From Leucogyrophana mollusca (taxonomy: Eukaryota > Basidiomycota > Agaricomycetes > Boletales), in NCBI GenBank assembly GCA_021014945.1, contig MU266524.1, positions 1 to 53,252 on the forward strand: a DNA stretch of 53,252 bases, given 5' to 3'. This document shows positions 28,255-39,700 of the stretch, in pieces (positions within the stretch are counted from its first letter, which is position 1; each line of letters opens with the position of its first letter). The notes beneath the pieces were generated by a model that did no database searches, was not told the DNA's origin, and saw only the letters and a program-made list of their open reading frames with translations. The position numbers were made by a program, and so were the translations under genes.

Positions 28255-31200
28255 ATGTCTCGCTCTTTCCTCGAAGCTGATATCCCAGAACTCGTCACCA
28301 AGCTCAAAATCGACGAGAAAATCGACCTTCTAGGTGCTCCCAATTGGTGGAACACTCATGCTATCCCAAGGCTTAATGTCCCAGCCATTCGAATGAGCGA
28401 TGGTCCAAATGTTTGCACCAGTTACTATAATGTGAACCCCTCAGTCACGGTGCTTTTCAGGGCGTCAGAGGCTCGTCTCATTTTATATCTACTCCAGCTC
28501 AGTGTCTTCCGGTATGTTCCTTTTCTACTCGAAGAGTTTTTCCAAGTTAAAGAAATATGTTTCAGTGCGAAACATCTATGGCATCGACCTTTGATGTAGA
28601 CCTAATTCATGACGTGGGCGTGTTTTTGGCGGAAGAAACGAAGATCAAGTCCTCAGTCATCCTTCTTGCACCAACGTGCAACATACAGCGGTCGCCCCTT
28701 GGCGGCCGAGCTTTCGAATCATTCTCAGAAGACCCTCATCTTTCAGGTTGGTCGCACAAGTATACTGCACGTGCACTCACACTTGCGCTCCAGGCACATT
28801 GGCAGCTGCATACGTGAACGGCCTACAATCTCGGGGTGTTGCAGCTACGATCAAGCACTTTGTAGCCAACGATCAAGAAAGCGAAAGGACAGCAGCTGAG
28901 TCAGTAATGTCTGACAGAGCTCTTCGCGAGATCTATCTTTATCCGTATGCTCCTCGTTATTTCTTGGTATCCATGATTTCATCAACCGCATCCTGGCTTC
29001 CAGATTCATGTTGGCGCAGAAGCATGCGAAGCCTTGGGCGTTCATGACCTCGTAAGGATTTGTGGGTGTCAACCACGAAGTGTATTGAGCGACTTGCATG
29101 ATGCAGTTATGGTCGTTTGTGGGGCACACATTGTTCTGAGAACCCTAAGCTCCTAGAGGGTATCCTTCGCGGAGAATGGAAGCACGAAGGTATCATCATG
29201 AGCGATTGGTGCGTCCCGTCGTTACGAAATCACTTTCACTTGACCCACCAACATCCAGGCATGGTGTCTACGGAACAGATCTGTCTATCAATGCTGGACT
29301 CGACCTTGAGATGCCAGGACCACCCCGTTGGCGCACTGCGTTCCTCATTCAACATTGTCTCTCTTCTCAGAAGCTCAAGATGCCCGTAATCGACGAACGC
29401 GCTGGGAACATGCTCGAGTTCGTCAAAAAGATGGCTCAAATCAACCCGGACATCGTATTTGGTGACGGCATCGAGAGATCGCGCGACTCGCCTGAGATTC
29501 GAAAGTTCTGCAGGAAGCTGGCCGCTGATGGTATGGTGCTGTTGAAAAATACTGGCAACTTCTTGCCCATCTCGCCCCGCAAGGTGAAGACAGTAGCGGT
29601 GATCGGTCCAAACGCTAAAGGGACTGTCATATCTGGTGGTGGTTCTGCTGCGCTTAAGCCAACTTATGTCGTCACGCCATGGAACGGTTTACTCGAGAAT
29701 GCCCCTGCCGGGCTCGACATCAAGTATGAAGTAGGATGTTACGGTGGGTTCATTGCATAGGATATCGCTTTTTCGGGCTATTCATTGTGGCCGTCAGCAC
29801 ACAAGTATCTTCCAACACTCGAGAACTATCTCACAACTCCGGAAGGGGAGTCGGGCTGGCGCTGTACGTTCTACTCACAGGATGCGAATGGCAATGTCGA
29901 CAAGCAAGTTGGTGAATATGTCCTTCGGGACACTCGTGTCAGGTTAAACGATTTCCTCCCCGATGGTCTTACTCCTGCTTGGACCATGAAGCTGAAAGGC
30001 CTGTTGACTATGGATAAAACCGCCACATATGAGTTGGGCTTAGCCGTTGCGGGTCGAGCTAAACTCTGGGTCAACGGCAAGCTGGCCATTGACAACTGGA
30101 CCAAGCAAACTCCGGGGGACTTCTTTTATGGGTGAGCCTCCTCATTCTCGTGATGTTATAATCAAACTCATTCGTCTCGGTATTAGCCAAGGGACAATCG
30201 AAGAGAAAGCAACTATTCAACTAACGGCTGGCCAACCCGCCGACCTTCTTCTGGAATACACAAATACTGTTGGCGCGGATAGTACAGACGACGGCACCGA
30301 TAAAGGAAATGCCCAACCTGCCCTCATGCGTGGAGTTGTTCGTACCAAATTGTGACTTCGATGTACATCTGCATTGCTGATTTATTTTTTGGTGGTGCGC
30401 AGAGGCTTGGAGGCGCAGAGAAAATCGATGCCGACCAGGCTATCAAGAACGCAGTTGCCCTTGCTGCTAAGTCGGACGTGGTGGTATTTGTTGGTGGACT
30501 TACTCCCGAGTGGGAGAGCGAAGGGTTCGACAGACCAACTTTAAATATGCCTGGGAGACAGGATGAGCTGATCGCCGAACTTGGGAAGGCAAACCCGAAT
30601 ACAGTCGTCTGCCTCCAAGCCGTAAGTCAATATTGATTTGTGTATTCACGCTGATTCAACACGGTGAGCTCTAGGGTTCTGCGGTGGCAATGCCATGGAT
30701 CGACAATGTCAATGGCGTCGTGCAGGCGTGGTACTCGGGAAACGAAGTGGGAAATGCACTCGCCGATATCCTCTACGGCACTGTCAATCCTTCTGGGAAA
30801 CTATCACTCACCCTTCCCGCTTGCATGGAAGATATGCCGTCATATTTAAACTTGCAAAGCGAAAATGGCCAAATCCACTACCGGGAAGATTTGTTTGTTG
30901 GCTACAAGCATTATCAAGCCAGGAATGTTAAACCTCTTTTCCCATTCGGGTATGTGAAATCGAGTCTCACGAGCATATGCCGCATCTGACCGCTTGAGAA
31001 TAGTTTTGGGCTGTCTTACACTACGTTCTCGCTTTCTGACCTTGACCTGTCCAACGTCACATCGCATGGAGAGGCATTCAAGATCAATGCCAGTGTCAAG
31101 ATAGCGAACTCTGGTTCCGTCACTGGTTCTAGTGTTGTTCAACTCTACGTTACTCTGCCGGATATTGGCTTGGCCTCTCCTCCTCTACAACTAAAGGGCT

Positions 31201-31409
31201 TCGCGAAGGCACGCGATATAGCCCCTGGAACTTCACAAAAAGTCGACATTGGCTTGGACAAGTATGCAATTTCGTACTGGGACACCCCTAAGAATGCATG
31301 GTGTGCCCGCGCTGGTCAATACCGCGTCCTCGTGGGTTTCAGCAGTGACAAGCTACCCCTGGAAGCAGTGTTCGAGGTAAAGAAGACATTCTACTGGACC
31401 GGGTTGTAA
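28255..31409 (+). CDS. GH3 beta-glucosidase with PA14 domain
   Basis: Glycoside hydrolase family 3 beta-glucosidase. It begins [20 protein letters not shown] with no signal peptide, so it is probably intracellular. N-terminal TIM-like domain: [39 protein letters not shown], and IIMSDWFGTYG with the nucleophile Asp. A PA14 insert ([20 protein letters not shown] to [11 protein letters not shown], about 29970-30120) interrupts the second domain. The acid/base Glu is in [14 protein letters not shown]. The C-terminal fibronectin-III-like part ([20 protein letters not shown]) ends [13 protein letters not shown]. About 850 residues over at least nine exons. PA14-carrying GH3 enzymes of this length in basidiomycetes act on cello- or laminari-oligosaccharides; exact substrate is not visible. 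Confidence 0.95.
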
Positions 31410-31444
31410 ATGACGCTAGGGAGAAATATGAAGAAGTCTTGTAT

Positions 31445-31479
31445 TTTGTACTATATATCATGTACTTTGTACTATATAC
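31445..31479 (+). repeat. tandem TTGTACTATATA motif after the beta-glucosidase stop
   Basis: The 12-mer TTGTACTATATA occurs twice about 20 bp apart, 35-70 bp after the stop codon, in the presumed 3' UTR. Each copy begins with a UGUA core. It might be an RNA-binding site or a polyadenylation signal; neither is shown. Confidence 0.6.
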
Positions 31480-31632
31480 CGTGCACCCGTCATAGCAATG
31501 CACCGATGTCGTTTCAGCTTTTGTACTCTTTCGTACTTGCTTGATTGAGACGAGTAACAGCTCAAGCGCTCAATGACATTACTTAGGGTGTTGATGACTG
31601 TTGTCCAAAGGTTTCTGATAGTTCCCTCTGGC

Positions 31633-34418
31633 ATGAACGCAAATGATTCCAGCACAGCGGCAATCGAAAAGCTTCCTCGCAAAGACCCAAGGTCACTAAC
31701 TAGCTTAAACGAGATCCTGTCGTGTCTTTCTTCCTTTCAGTCCGAAGAGGCTGAATTGTCAAACTCCTTGGCAGATTTACTTTCCAGCCGCGAGCCGATC
31801 GTTCGTTCACTCGGACAACTCAATGCTCTCGTTCCCCGTCTCGACGACCTACACCTCGAAGCTTCCAATCTTTATGGAAATGTCTCAACAACAGCCCAAA
31901 CTGCGGATCGCGTCGGAGGGCGCGTCCGGTCACTGGACGAGGAGATGAGTCGGGTCGCGGAGGCTGCAGACCGAGTGGGACAGGTGATGGAACTGAAGGT
32001 TGGTTCAGAAAGAACCACAGTGCACCAATATATAATACTAACTGCGGCTGGGCAGTTGTCTTTGGCTCAACTTCAGTCATGCATGGAGAGCCAAGACTGG
32101 GAATCCGCAACGCGACATTGTTCCCGGGCGATGTCTCTACCATTTGATGTGATATCAGGCCCTTTTGCTGAAACTGCAGTGGTGAGACCGTTATTGAAAC
32201 CCTCGTATTCTCAATTGACTCTCCCATTAGCCCACGTCCGAGAGTCATCTACCACCAGCGCAAACCCTTCAAGTTGCTCGAGAGCAGCTGTTGTCAATAT
32301 TTAAACGACAATTCGAACATGCCTCCCGCTCTCGCGATGCTGCCGCCACCAGCCGCTTCTTCAAACTTTTCCCGGCTATTGGATGGGAAGCCGAAGGGCT
32401 GGAGGCCTATGCTTCATTTGTTGTTGATCTCGTTCGAGTGAGAGCCCCCGCCTCCGCCAAAAGTAGACCTGATTCTTTCCTTGAGCGTTTCGGACTGACT
32501 CACCCCTGCACTTACCAGCTTCATCGCCTTTGTACTACGTGACTGCCCTCACTGCCCTATTCGAAAGCATAGCCATGATTGTCGACCAGCATCAGCCCGT
32601 GGTAGAAAAATATTACGGCACCGGCCGAATGACCAGCGTTATCAGACGACTATTGGAAGAGTGCGATTCTGTGGTGAGGAGTACGCTAGAGGGCTGGAAG
32701 GAGGACAGGTTCATCAAGAGAAAGGTGAGGCATGTGGCCCGCTCTTTTGGTAGGTGCTAAGTGCTACGGCCCCGCAGCTTGCAGATGTAGCAAACTCTTC
32801 ACTGTCCGTGTCTCCAGCTGGTCGGAAGCAACCTTTACAGGCACCCGCTGGCGACGACGACATGGACCTTCGCGAGATAGATAAGGTGCTGTCTGAGAGC
32901 GCTGGCATGAGCGGCCGGTGGAGTCTCTTCCGGAAATTTCTTGTGGAACAACTTGAAGACGAGGACCAGGGGGATTCTGAGGGTCGGGCAATCCTGAACC
33001 ACACCGAGACGGGAGCGCTGTCTGGGGAAGAAGCTCTCGCGGAAACTAGCCGTGAGGCAATTCAACTTGTCGAAGCGACTGCTTCCCACGAGGAGTTTGA
33101 GGACTTGCTCGCATCCTGCTACGTTCCTTTGGAAGTGTGGTACACGCGGGCCATCATTGACAAGGTGCCGGGTTCTTTGTTTGTCCCCCCTTTTTTCTCA
33201 ACCTCATCTACGCCAGGCTCTTTGCTTGTCAAGTCCCGACCTCTCGCAATCCCCTGTTACGACCACCACTCCTGATGATGCCTTTTACATACTCAAAACT
33301 GTTTACTCGCGCCTTCTGTCCACGGGGTCGTTGAAGGCCATTGAACGGATGACGGACCATCTCAAAGATATCATGGAGCGCGATTACGCTGGTGGTATCA
33401 AGAGAAAACTTGACGACGTCTATCGCGCTGCTGGAAACACCACCAGCGCCGGGCGCGGAGACAGATCCGAGCGAGACAGCCGGACCTCATTCATCGTATG
33501 TTTCCTCCCTGCCGAGGTGATGGGCTGCTGACACTCCGTTGAAGATACTGCTTAATGACCTTGATATATCCTCTTCACACATGGAACAACTTGTGAGGGA
33601 CCTACTTACTCACCCGACGATACCGCAAGTTTTCTTGGCAGATGAACAAACAGCTACAAGAGGCGCCATATCGAGTCTGACTGCATCAACATCCAAATTT
33701 CGCTCGACTCTCAGAGTTCGTCGCCACTGTTGTGCTGTTTGGAGTGCTTCTAACCACGACAATAGGCTGGCGTAGAACAACTGTTCAACCAACTCATGAG
33801 ACCCAAACTTCGCACTCTTGTACCTGACGTATACAAGGATGTTTCCTACGTCTTGGACGAAGACGCGTATTCTACTGCAGAGTATCACGATATTGTAAGG
33901 AAGCGGTTTGTTAAGCTATGGGAAGGCTTGGTTGACGGCTACAAGGTCCCGTTTTCGTGTCTTTTGTGCAATCGGCGCTCACATAAGCTCTATAGGATGC
34001 ATTCACCGAGAACAACTATCGGATACTTTTTGGTCTCGCCCTCGACGTGATCCTCCGTCCCTGGGAGAAGTACATAGTGACCTTCCGTTTCTCTGAAGTA
34101 CGCGACTTTGGCGGCTGTTCTACACACGCTGACTTGTTCTGTAGCTGGGAGCGATCCGATTTGACCGCGATCTCCGATCCATTATGGCTTACCTGTCATC
34201 ACAGACAGTATTTGGTGATATAAGAGATAAATTTGTTCGTCTCCAGCAGATTTCGGCGTTGCTTAATCTGGATAATGTGAGTAGTAGCAGGGAGTGCAGG
34301 AGATCTTCGTTGACCAATCGTTTAGGACGAGGACGTGGAGGGATTTTACAGCGGGTCAGGCATTTCATGGACCTTGAGCATACAGGATGCCAGAAGCATC
34401 GTCGGTCTGAAAGTATGA
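31633..34418 (+). CDS. COG4: conserved oligomeric Golgi complex subunit 4
   Basis: Lobe A subunit of the COG tethering complex for intra-Golgi retrograde vesicles. Seen: LNEILSCLSSFQSEEAELS (N-terminal coiled coil that interacts with Sed5-type SNAREs), CMESQDWESATRHCSRAMSL, SSPLYYVTALTALFE, EFEDLLASCYVPLEVWYTR, TPDDAFYILKTVYSRLLSTG, and the conserved C-terminus RFDRDLRSIMAYLSSQTVFG with NLDNDEDVEGFYSGSGISW. It ends IVGLKV at a TGA (34416-34418). About 750 residues, the family norm. At least ten introns of 50-65 bp. The ATG at 31633 (MNANDSSTAA) is preferred; an upstream in-frame ATG at 31573 would add a hydrophobic stretch unusual for COG4. Tandem with the beta-glucosidase; stop is 107 bp from VPS2. 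Confidence 0.93.
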
Positions 34419-34525
34419 ACACTGTTTCATCGACATAGGATAATATACCAGCGCAATTGATGCTTAATAGTCGCGATGCCATGGGAGTAAGAAAGAGCAG
34501 GTATGCGGAGAAAGGAAGTGAAGGA

Positions 34526-35467
34526 TCAGCCTCGTCTCAGGGCGTCTAATCTAGCTTGTAGGGCATCCTCATCTGACATGCCGCCTTCGCCTCCGGACTT
34601 GTCGTCGAGGTGAGGGGGCCCAATAGACTCGCCCAGCGCGACCGGTTGTCGAGTGCTTGCCAAGGGAGAAGAGATTGCGCCAAGTCCCGTAGGTGCATCG
34701 GTTAGCTAAGGGTTCGCATTCAGCCTCCAGTATGCGCGGGAGACGATGGAGACTCACCTGTTGTGAAAGGCTCACGCCTATTTCATCCAAAACCTCTTTC
34801 AAAATCTTGTCGCCCTCCTCTTCCTCATCTTCCGCTTCGTCCTCCATTACATCATCGACGGCATCCGACATCATCTCCTCCTTCATGTCCATCATGGAGC
34901 TCTCCTTCTCGAACTCCGTCATGATCTTCTGGATGCCAGGCAAATTTAGACCGCGATTCATTGAGGCCATAGCCTGAAGTGTACACATGCCGGGTGAGCA
35001 ATGCACAAGTGTCGAGAAATTAGTGAACATACACGGGTGGCTCCTCGCATCGCCTCCGCCATTTGCTGGTTGCTCCTCAGCGTCTGTATTCTGAGACCGA
35101 CGGCCTGCAGCTGTGTACGCATCTGATAAAACTTCTGAATGTAACGTCTGGTGCGAACGAGGTCTTTGGCCATGACTTTGCATGCGTTCTACTGAGAACA
35201 TTGACGAGAGTATCAGATATCCAAGGAGGAACCCTACCATTTGGCCAGCTTTGGCGCTCTTCTTTATGTCCATGATGAGCTTCTTCTCTCCTTGCTCGAG
35301 CTTTGTCCGCTCGCGATCAAGTTCTCGCTGGGCCTTAGTCAAAGCCCGCTGGTGTTGGCGAAGGCGCTCCGCGGGTGTGACGGTCCTGCCGAAAAGAGTT
35401 TCCTGTGATAGAGACGTTTGAGAAGAAACTGTTATGGACGATGAAGAGTACAAACGATGATATTCAT
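34526..35467 (-). CDS. VPS2: ESCRT-III subunit Vps2 (Did4, CHMP2)
   Basis: Snf7-family ESCRT-III subunit that recruits Vps4 for membrane scission. Starts MNIIETLFGRTVTPAERLRQ, the classical Vps2 start. A basic helix hairpin follows (ERTKLEQGEKKLIMDIKKSA, DLVRTRRYIQKFYQMRTQL), then NLPGIQKIMTEFEKES, an acidic segment (DEEEEGDKILKEVLDEIG) and a C-terminal MIT-interacting motif DALQARLDALRRG. The first exon (35456-35467) codes only MNII and is 12 nt long, joined over a 53-nt intron (35403-35455). About 235 residues, normal. The ATG is 139 bp from the divergent zinc-finger gene. Confidence 0.97.
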
Positions 35468-35606
35468 GACTGTCTAGCGCAGTTCGCGGACGATTGCTGT
35501 AATCCGTTGTGCTGCGATAATGGTGGTGGAGACCAAGCCCGGATTGGGACACCTGCCTGCCCTTTCGAAGGATGTCACGGTGCTGCGGCTCTTTGCTGCT
35601 GCGAAT

Positions 35607-36612
35607 ATGGATCTCAATCCTGTTGGCACACATTGTTCACTGGCATCTTGCAATGCGCTAGATTTTCTTCCCATACGATGTCGCTGCGACTATGTTTTTT
35701 GTCGATTCCACATACTTCCAAGTAATCACGAATGTACAGCGGAGACAAAACAATTGGACCCAGATCATAGACCTACCTTCGAGCAGAAGCTGCAACGATG
35801 CGGCTTACATGGCTGCAACAAGCCCAGCCTCGATGCCGCTGTTTCAGCCAAGACGAGTGACGAGGAGCGATCGTCCGCCTCGTGTGCACGCTGTCAACTC
35901 TCATTCTGCGTCGAGTAAGCTTTAGACATCGTGTTATTTGTCCCCGCTGAGATGATGATACTACAGTCACCGTTACCCAGAAGCTCATTCATGCTCAGGC
36001 TCACTAGACTCTGAACCCGTCGAAAAGAATGGAGCTGCTCGCGTCCTTCTTGCTAAGCACTTCACGAATTCGTCCTATACATCGCCACTCCCTCCAACAG
36101 TGGTCCACAAATCAGCGAGACCCCCGACCGACCCAAAGAAACTGGCACAACTGCAAAAAGTCGCCCTGATGAAAATGCGACATCGCGCCCAGCCAGGTGA
36201 TCCCAAAGATAAATCGACCAGTGTCGCTGTCGAACAGCGTCTCCATATAACTGCAAAAACAGATGTCACGGGTATATCAGGGGAGGAGCGGATATTTTGG
36301 TTTCGAAAGGCATCGCAAATCTCTCCCGGATCTGTTTCCGAGGCTGACCCCACTGTGACAGTCAATCGGAACTGGCAGAGCGTTAGATCTAGTTGCGGGC
36401 CATCTTGGAATTCCATCTTCGCACAATACTGTGAGCCTGCTTCCAGCGTCAATCGATATCCCTGACAAGCTGCAATGTCCCAGGCACTCCGCCTTGTTAA
36501 GATATCTGCCTCCGATTCAGAGAAACGAACGCCCCTTCAGAACGATCGCTTATTAGCGGATCAGGTCGATGATGCTTCCTGTGTGCTGGTGACTGCTGCT
36601 CTCCCACCGTGA
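35607..36612 (+). CDS. CUZ1: AN1-type zinc finger protein with ubiquitin-like domain (Cuz1/ZFAND1-like)
   Basis: Two AN1 zinc fingers: CSLASCNALDFLPIRC...YVFCRFH...HEC, and CGLHGCNKPSLDAA...CARCQLSFCVEHRYPEAHSC. A charged linker follows, then a ubiquitin-like C-terminal region beginning EERIFWFRK (about 36285) and ending LLADQVDDASCVLVTAALPP at a TGA (36610-36612). This order matches yeast Cuz1 and human ZFAND1, which bind Cdc48/p97 and the proteasome, with roles in arsenite stress and stress-granule clearance. Start ATG 35607 (MDLNPVGTHC) puts the first finger directly at the N-terminus, as in the family; an upstream in-frame ATG at 35520 would add about 29 residues. About three introns. Confidence 0.88.
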
Positions 36613-36786
36613 TGTCGGGGCCGGCATATGGGCTTACACTGCTGTGGTATACCGAAACCCGAAGTGATATGAAAAACTAAATGAACATGCAATACGTAGA
36701 GTTGACAGAACGATCAGACAGCACGAAGTCCAGTGAATGGATCGATGACGAGGAAGAAGAATCAAAATAGCACGATAACAAAGACA

Positions 36787-39700
36787 CTATGATACCAGAG
36801 CAGCTAACCGACGAAGATGGGAAACGTTGAGGTATGCTGGCACGTAGGTTTCGAGGCCCGAGACCTCGCGGGGCAATGGCGGCTCATAGGGGCCAACTTC
36901 CTCAGTTTCCGGTGACAACAGCAGGTGGTCATTGCGGTCATTAGCCTGCACTCGAGAGGCAACGACTCGTAGAATCTCAGGTGAGATTGGATTCTGTGCA
37001 ACAGAGTGAGCAATAGCAAATGGATCTTGAGAAGACGTGGCGAACCTCGTATTCGGCCACATAGTAGTTTGTGCACATTCGTTGTATCTGCATGGGACTT
37101 AGCATCCAGCACACGTCGTAAATGATCTCTATGTCGGCCGGTGTTGCCTGCCGAAACGGGGTTGAGCACATATAAACATGTCCAGATAATCAAAAGCCGC
37201 ACCTTTTTCAGCTGCAAGAGCTTGATGGCTTGCATGAGGTGTTCCAATTGAAGAGTTCCCTCAGGCATATCGTGCGACTTGCACCATTCCTCTATGCGCG
37301 TGATATTGTACTGTATTTGCATTGCTGGCATGCATTGGTCAACAAATTCAAGCGTTCGCATGACAAAAAACACACCTCTTTTCCATGAGGAGAAGTTGCG
37401 TCTCATTAGCAAGTCATTAAAACTCGTGACGCCAATCAGCTTGAGGAGCTCGGTGACAACTTGCTGCACCACCGAGTCTTCCATGTAGTAGCTTTTTAGA
37501 CTCTTCCAAACCTTGTTCAGTAGGTTTAGGATATCATCCATACTGAAAGCTGGTTGGCTGTTCGTGTTGAGGAGGCGGTTGAACAGCCGTCCACCCCCAT
37601 CGCTGGTCGTAAACCCTGGTAGTGACTGGCTCTCTATCAGGGCGGGTATCACCATCTTGGATAGTCGCTTCTTCGTCTCGAGCATCCAGGTATGATAGAT
37701 GTTGAACTCCAAGCTGCCAAGGTCGTGCTTGACAACCGTGACCAACCGCTCGTAGTCGTTCCAATCGAACTCCCGCACGGCGTTTTCTTCGCCCGGACCT
37801 ATGCCTTGCAGCATGTCGCTCTCGGCTACGCAGATGAAGGACAACATCTCGTGGACATTGGAAAGCCAGAAAATTCCAGGGATAATGGAGTCTTCGCCAT
37901 TGAAGGACTGATAATGCCGTGAGTCAAAACAGGCTGAAACCCACCAACGAAGAAACTAACCATAACATGCGCTTGGACAGCCTCCATTATGTTTGCCAAG
38001 AACCTCTCGCTCTCTGGGATGAGACCATACTTCCACATCTCGTTGGTCACTAGGCTGATGAGGTTCGCAGGGAAGAGGATCTCTTTGACAGCGGATGGAT
38101 TGGTGAGACTGGGTGCGGGAATTTTTAAGCCTCTGATAAGACCGACAAGCACGTCCTCATCCAGACGCTTGATGTCCTGCATGAGCTTGATCTTCTCTTC
38201 GGCCAGATCGTCATAGTCCCGAATCTCCGCCACACCATTCGCGCGCATACGCAGAACATTGTCCTCGCCATTGTATGCAACGGATACAGCACGATGATTC
38301 AAAGCTTGGCTCTTCTTCACGTCAAACATGAGCTCATCTGCGGAGGTGCGGTGGTCTGCCTGACCCAGTGCCAGGACGCCTGCAGAGCTGTGTCTTCTTT
38401 GGTGACGGTTATTTGAAGGAACTGCCAATGCTGCCCCATTAATTGCGCCGGGTTCAGGTATCCGCAATGCTGGGGAGAAAGTAGGCGAGGAAGGAGCGTC
38501 CATACGAACACCCCTCGTAAGCGCATTGTAGGCATTTGCACGATTGAGCTGTTCTCGTAGGCTGCTGACCTCGTTCTTGAGCGTCGCGATTACTGAACCA
38601 TCCTCCATAGATCTAATAGGGGTGTTGGCAAACGCCTTCTGTTGCGCCTCGAATTGAGAAGCTTGAGCGATCAGGTCCTCCGTCAGCTTCTGGATCGCCT
38701 CTTCCTTTTCCATAGCCTTCGCTATCGCATCTTCAAGGCGCTTTTCGACATCTGCCTTCGACTGTAGAAGCTCATCTCGACGGGAAAGCTCGACTTCCGC
38801 TGTATGCAAAGCGGACTGCAGTGACTTCGCCTTCGCGTCAGCCTCCTCATGTTTCGAAGTCCACTGCAGAATTTGTTGTTCCAACTCTGATAACTGCGCT
38901 TGAAGAGCCTTCTTCTCCTCAGTCCGCTTTTGAAGATTTTGGGTGAGTTCGACCACCTTATTTTCTAGACGGTAGGATATTTCCTTGAACTTCGATACTG
39001 ATCTTGCCTCAGCCTTCAACCCTTTGAGCTGTTTACGAGCCAAGCGACGTCTGATGCAAGATTGCAAGTAGACGATATGCTTAACCTCGGAACGGTGGGT
39101 TCGTCGGTAAAGGCTTATAGACTTCCGTGAGCCGCATATTTCGTCAAAAATCAATGACACTCACACCCCGCGAGCAAGAGACTGTAGAAGGATCGCCGCC
39201 TGTGACGTCCGTTTCTCCCGGAATAATCGACGGGCCTGAGAACCACGAATACCTGGATCATTGGACGGTTGAGCCTGGTTCAATGTAGACTTCAACTGAC
39301 TTACGACTCTGGAAAAGGGTCACAGCATTTCGCGTTTGCAAGAATTTCGTCCTTTGGATGAAACGTCGCGCGGCACTCTGGAGGCGCCTCGCCGCGACGT
39401 CTCTTCGGATGCTCTCCACGAATCGGCGGGCCTGGATACCACGCCACCAAGTCTGGATTTTGATCGTGGCCTGACGCAGCGACTGATATTTCTTCACTGC
39501 CATGCGCCTGCGCATGTTCTTCTGCACAATAGTGACAAGGGTATTGAGCCGTTCAGAACGTAGGGACTCGAGGGCTGCCAGCATGCCCGCCCTGAAGAAT
39601 ATTTTCGTCAAGCCGCTCTGGTATTTATCTGGGTCGTTGATAGTTTGCTCAAGAATAAGAGAGCACAAGGGCTTCAGTTCCAAACGTTGTATCATCGGCT

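Noticed and set aside
38317..38541. Minus-strand frame inside the myosin V coiled-coil exon
   Set aside because: Shadow frame of the long myosin exon at 37826-39160.
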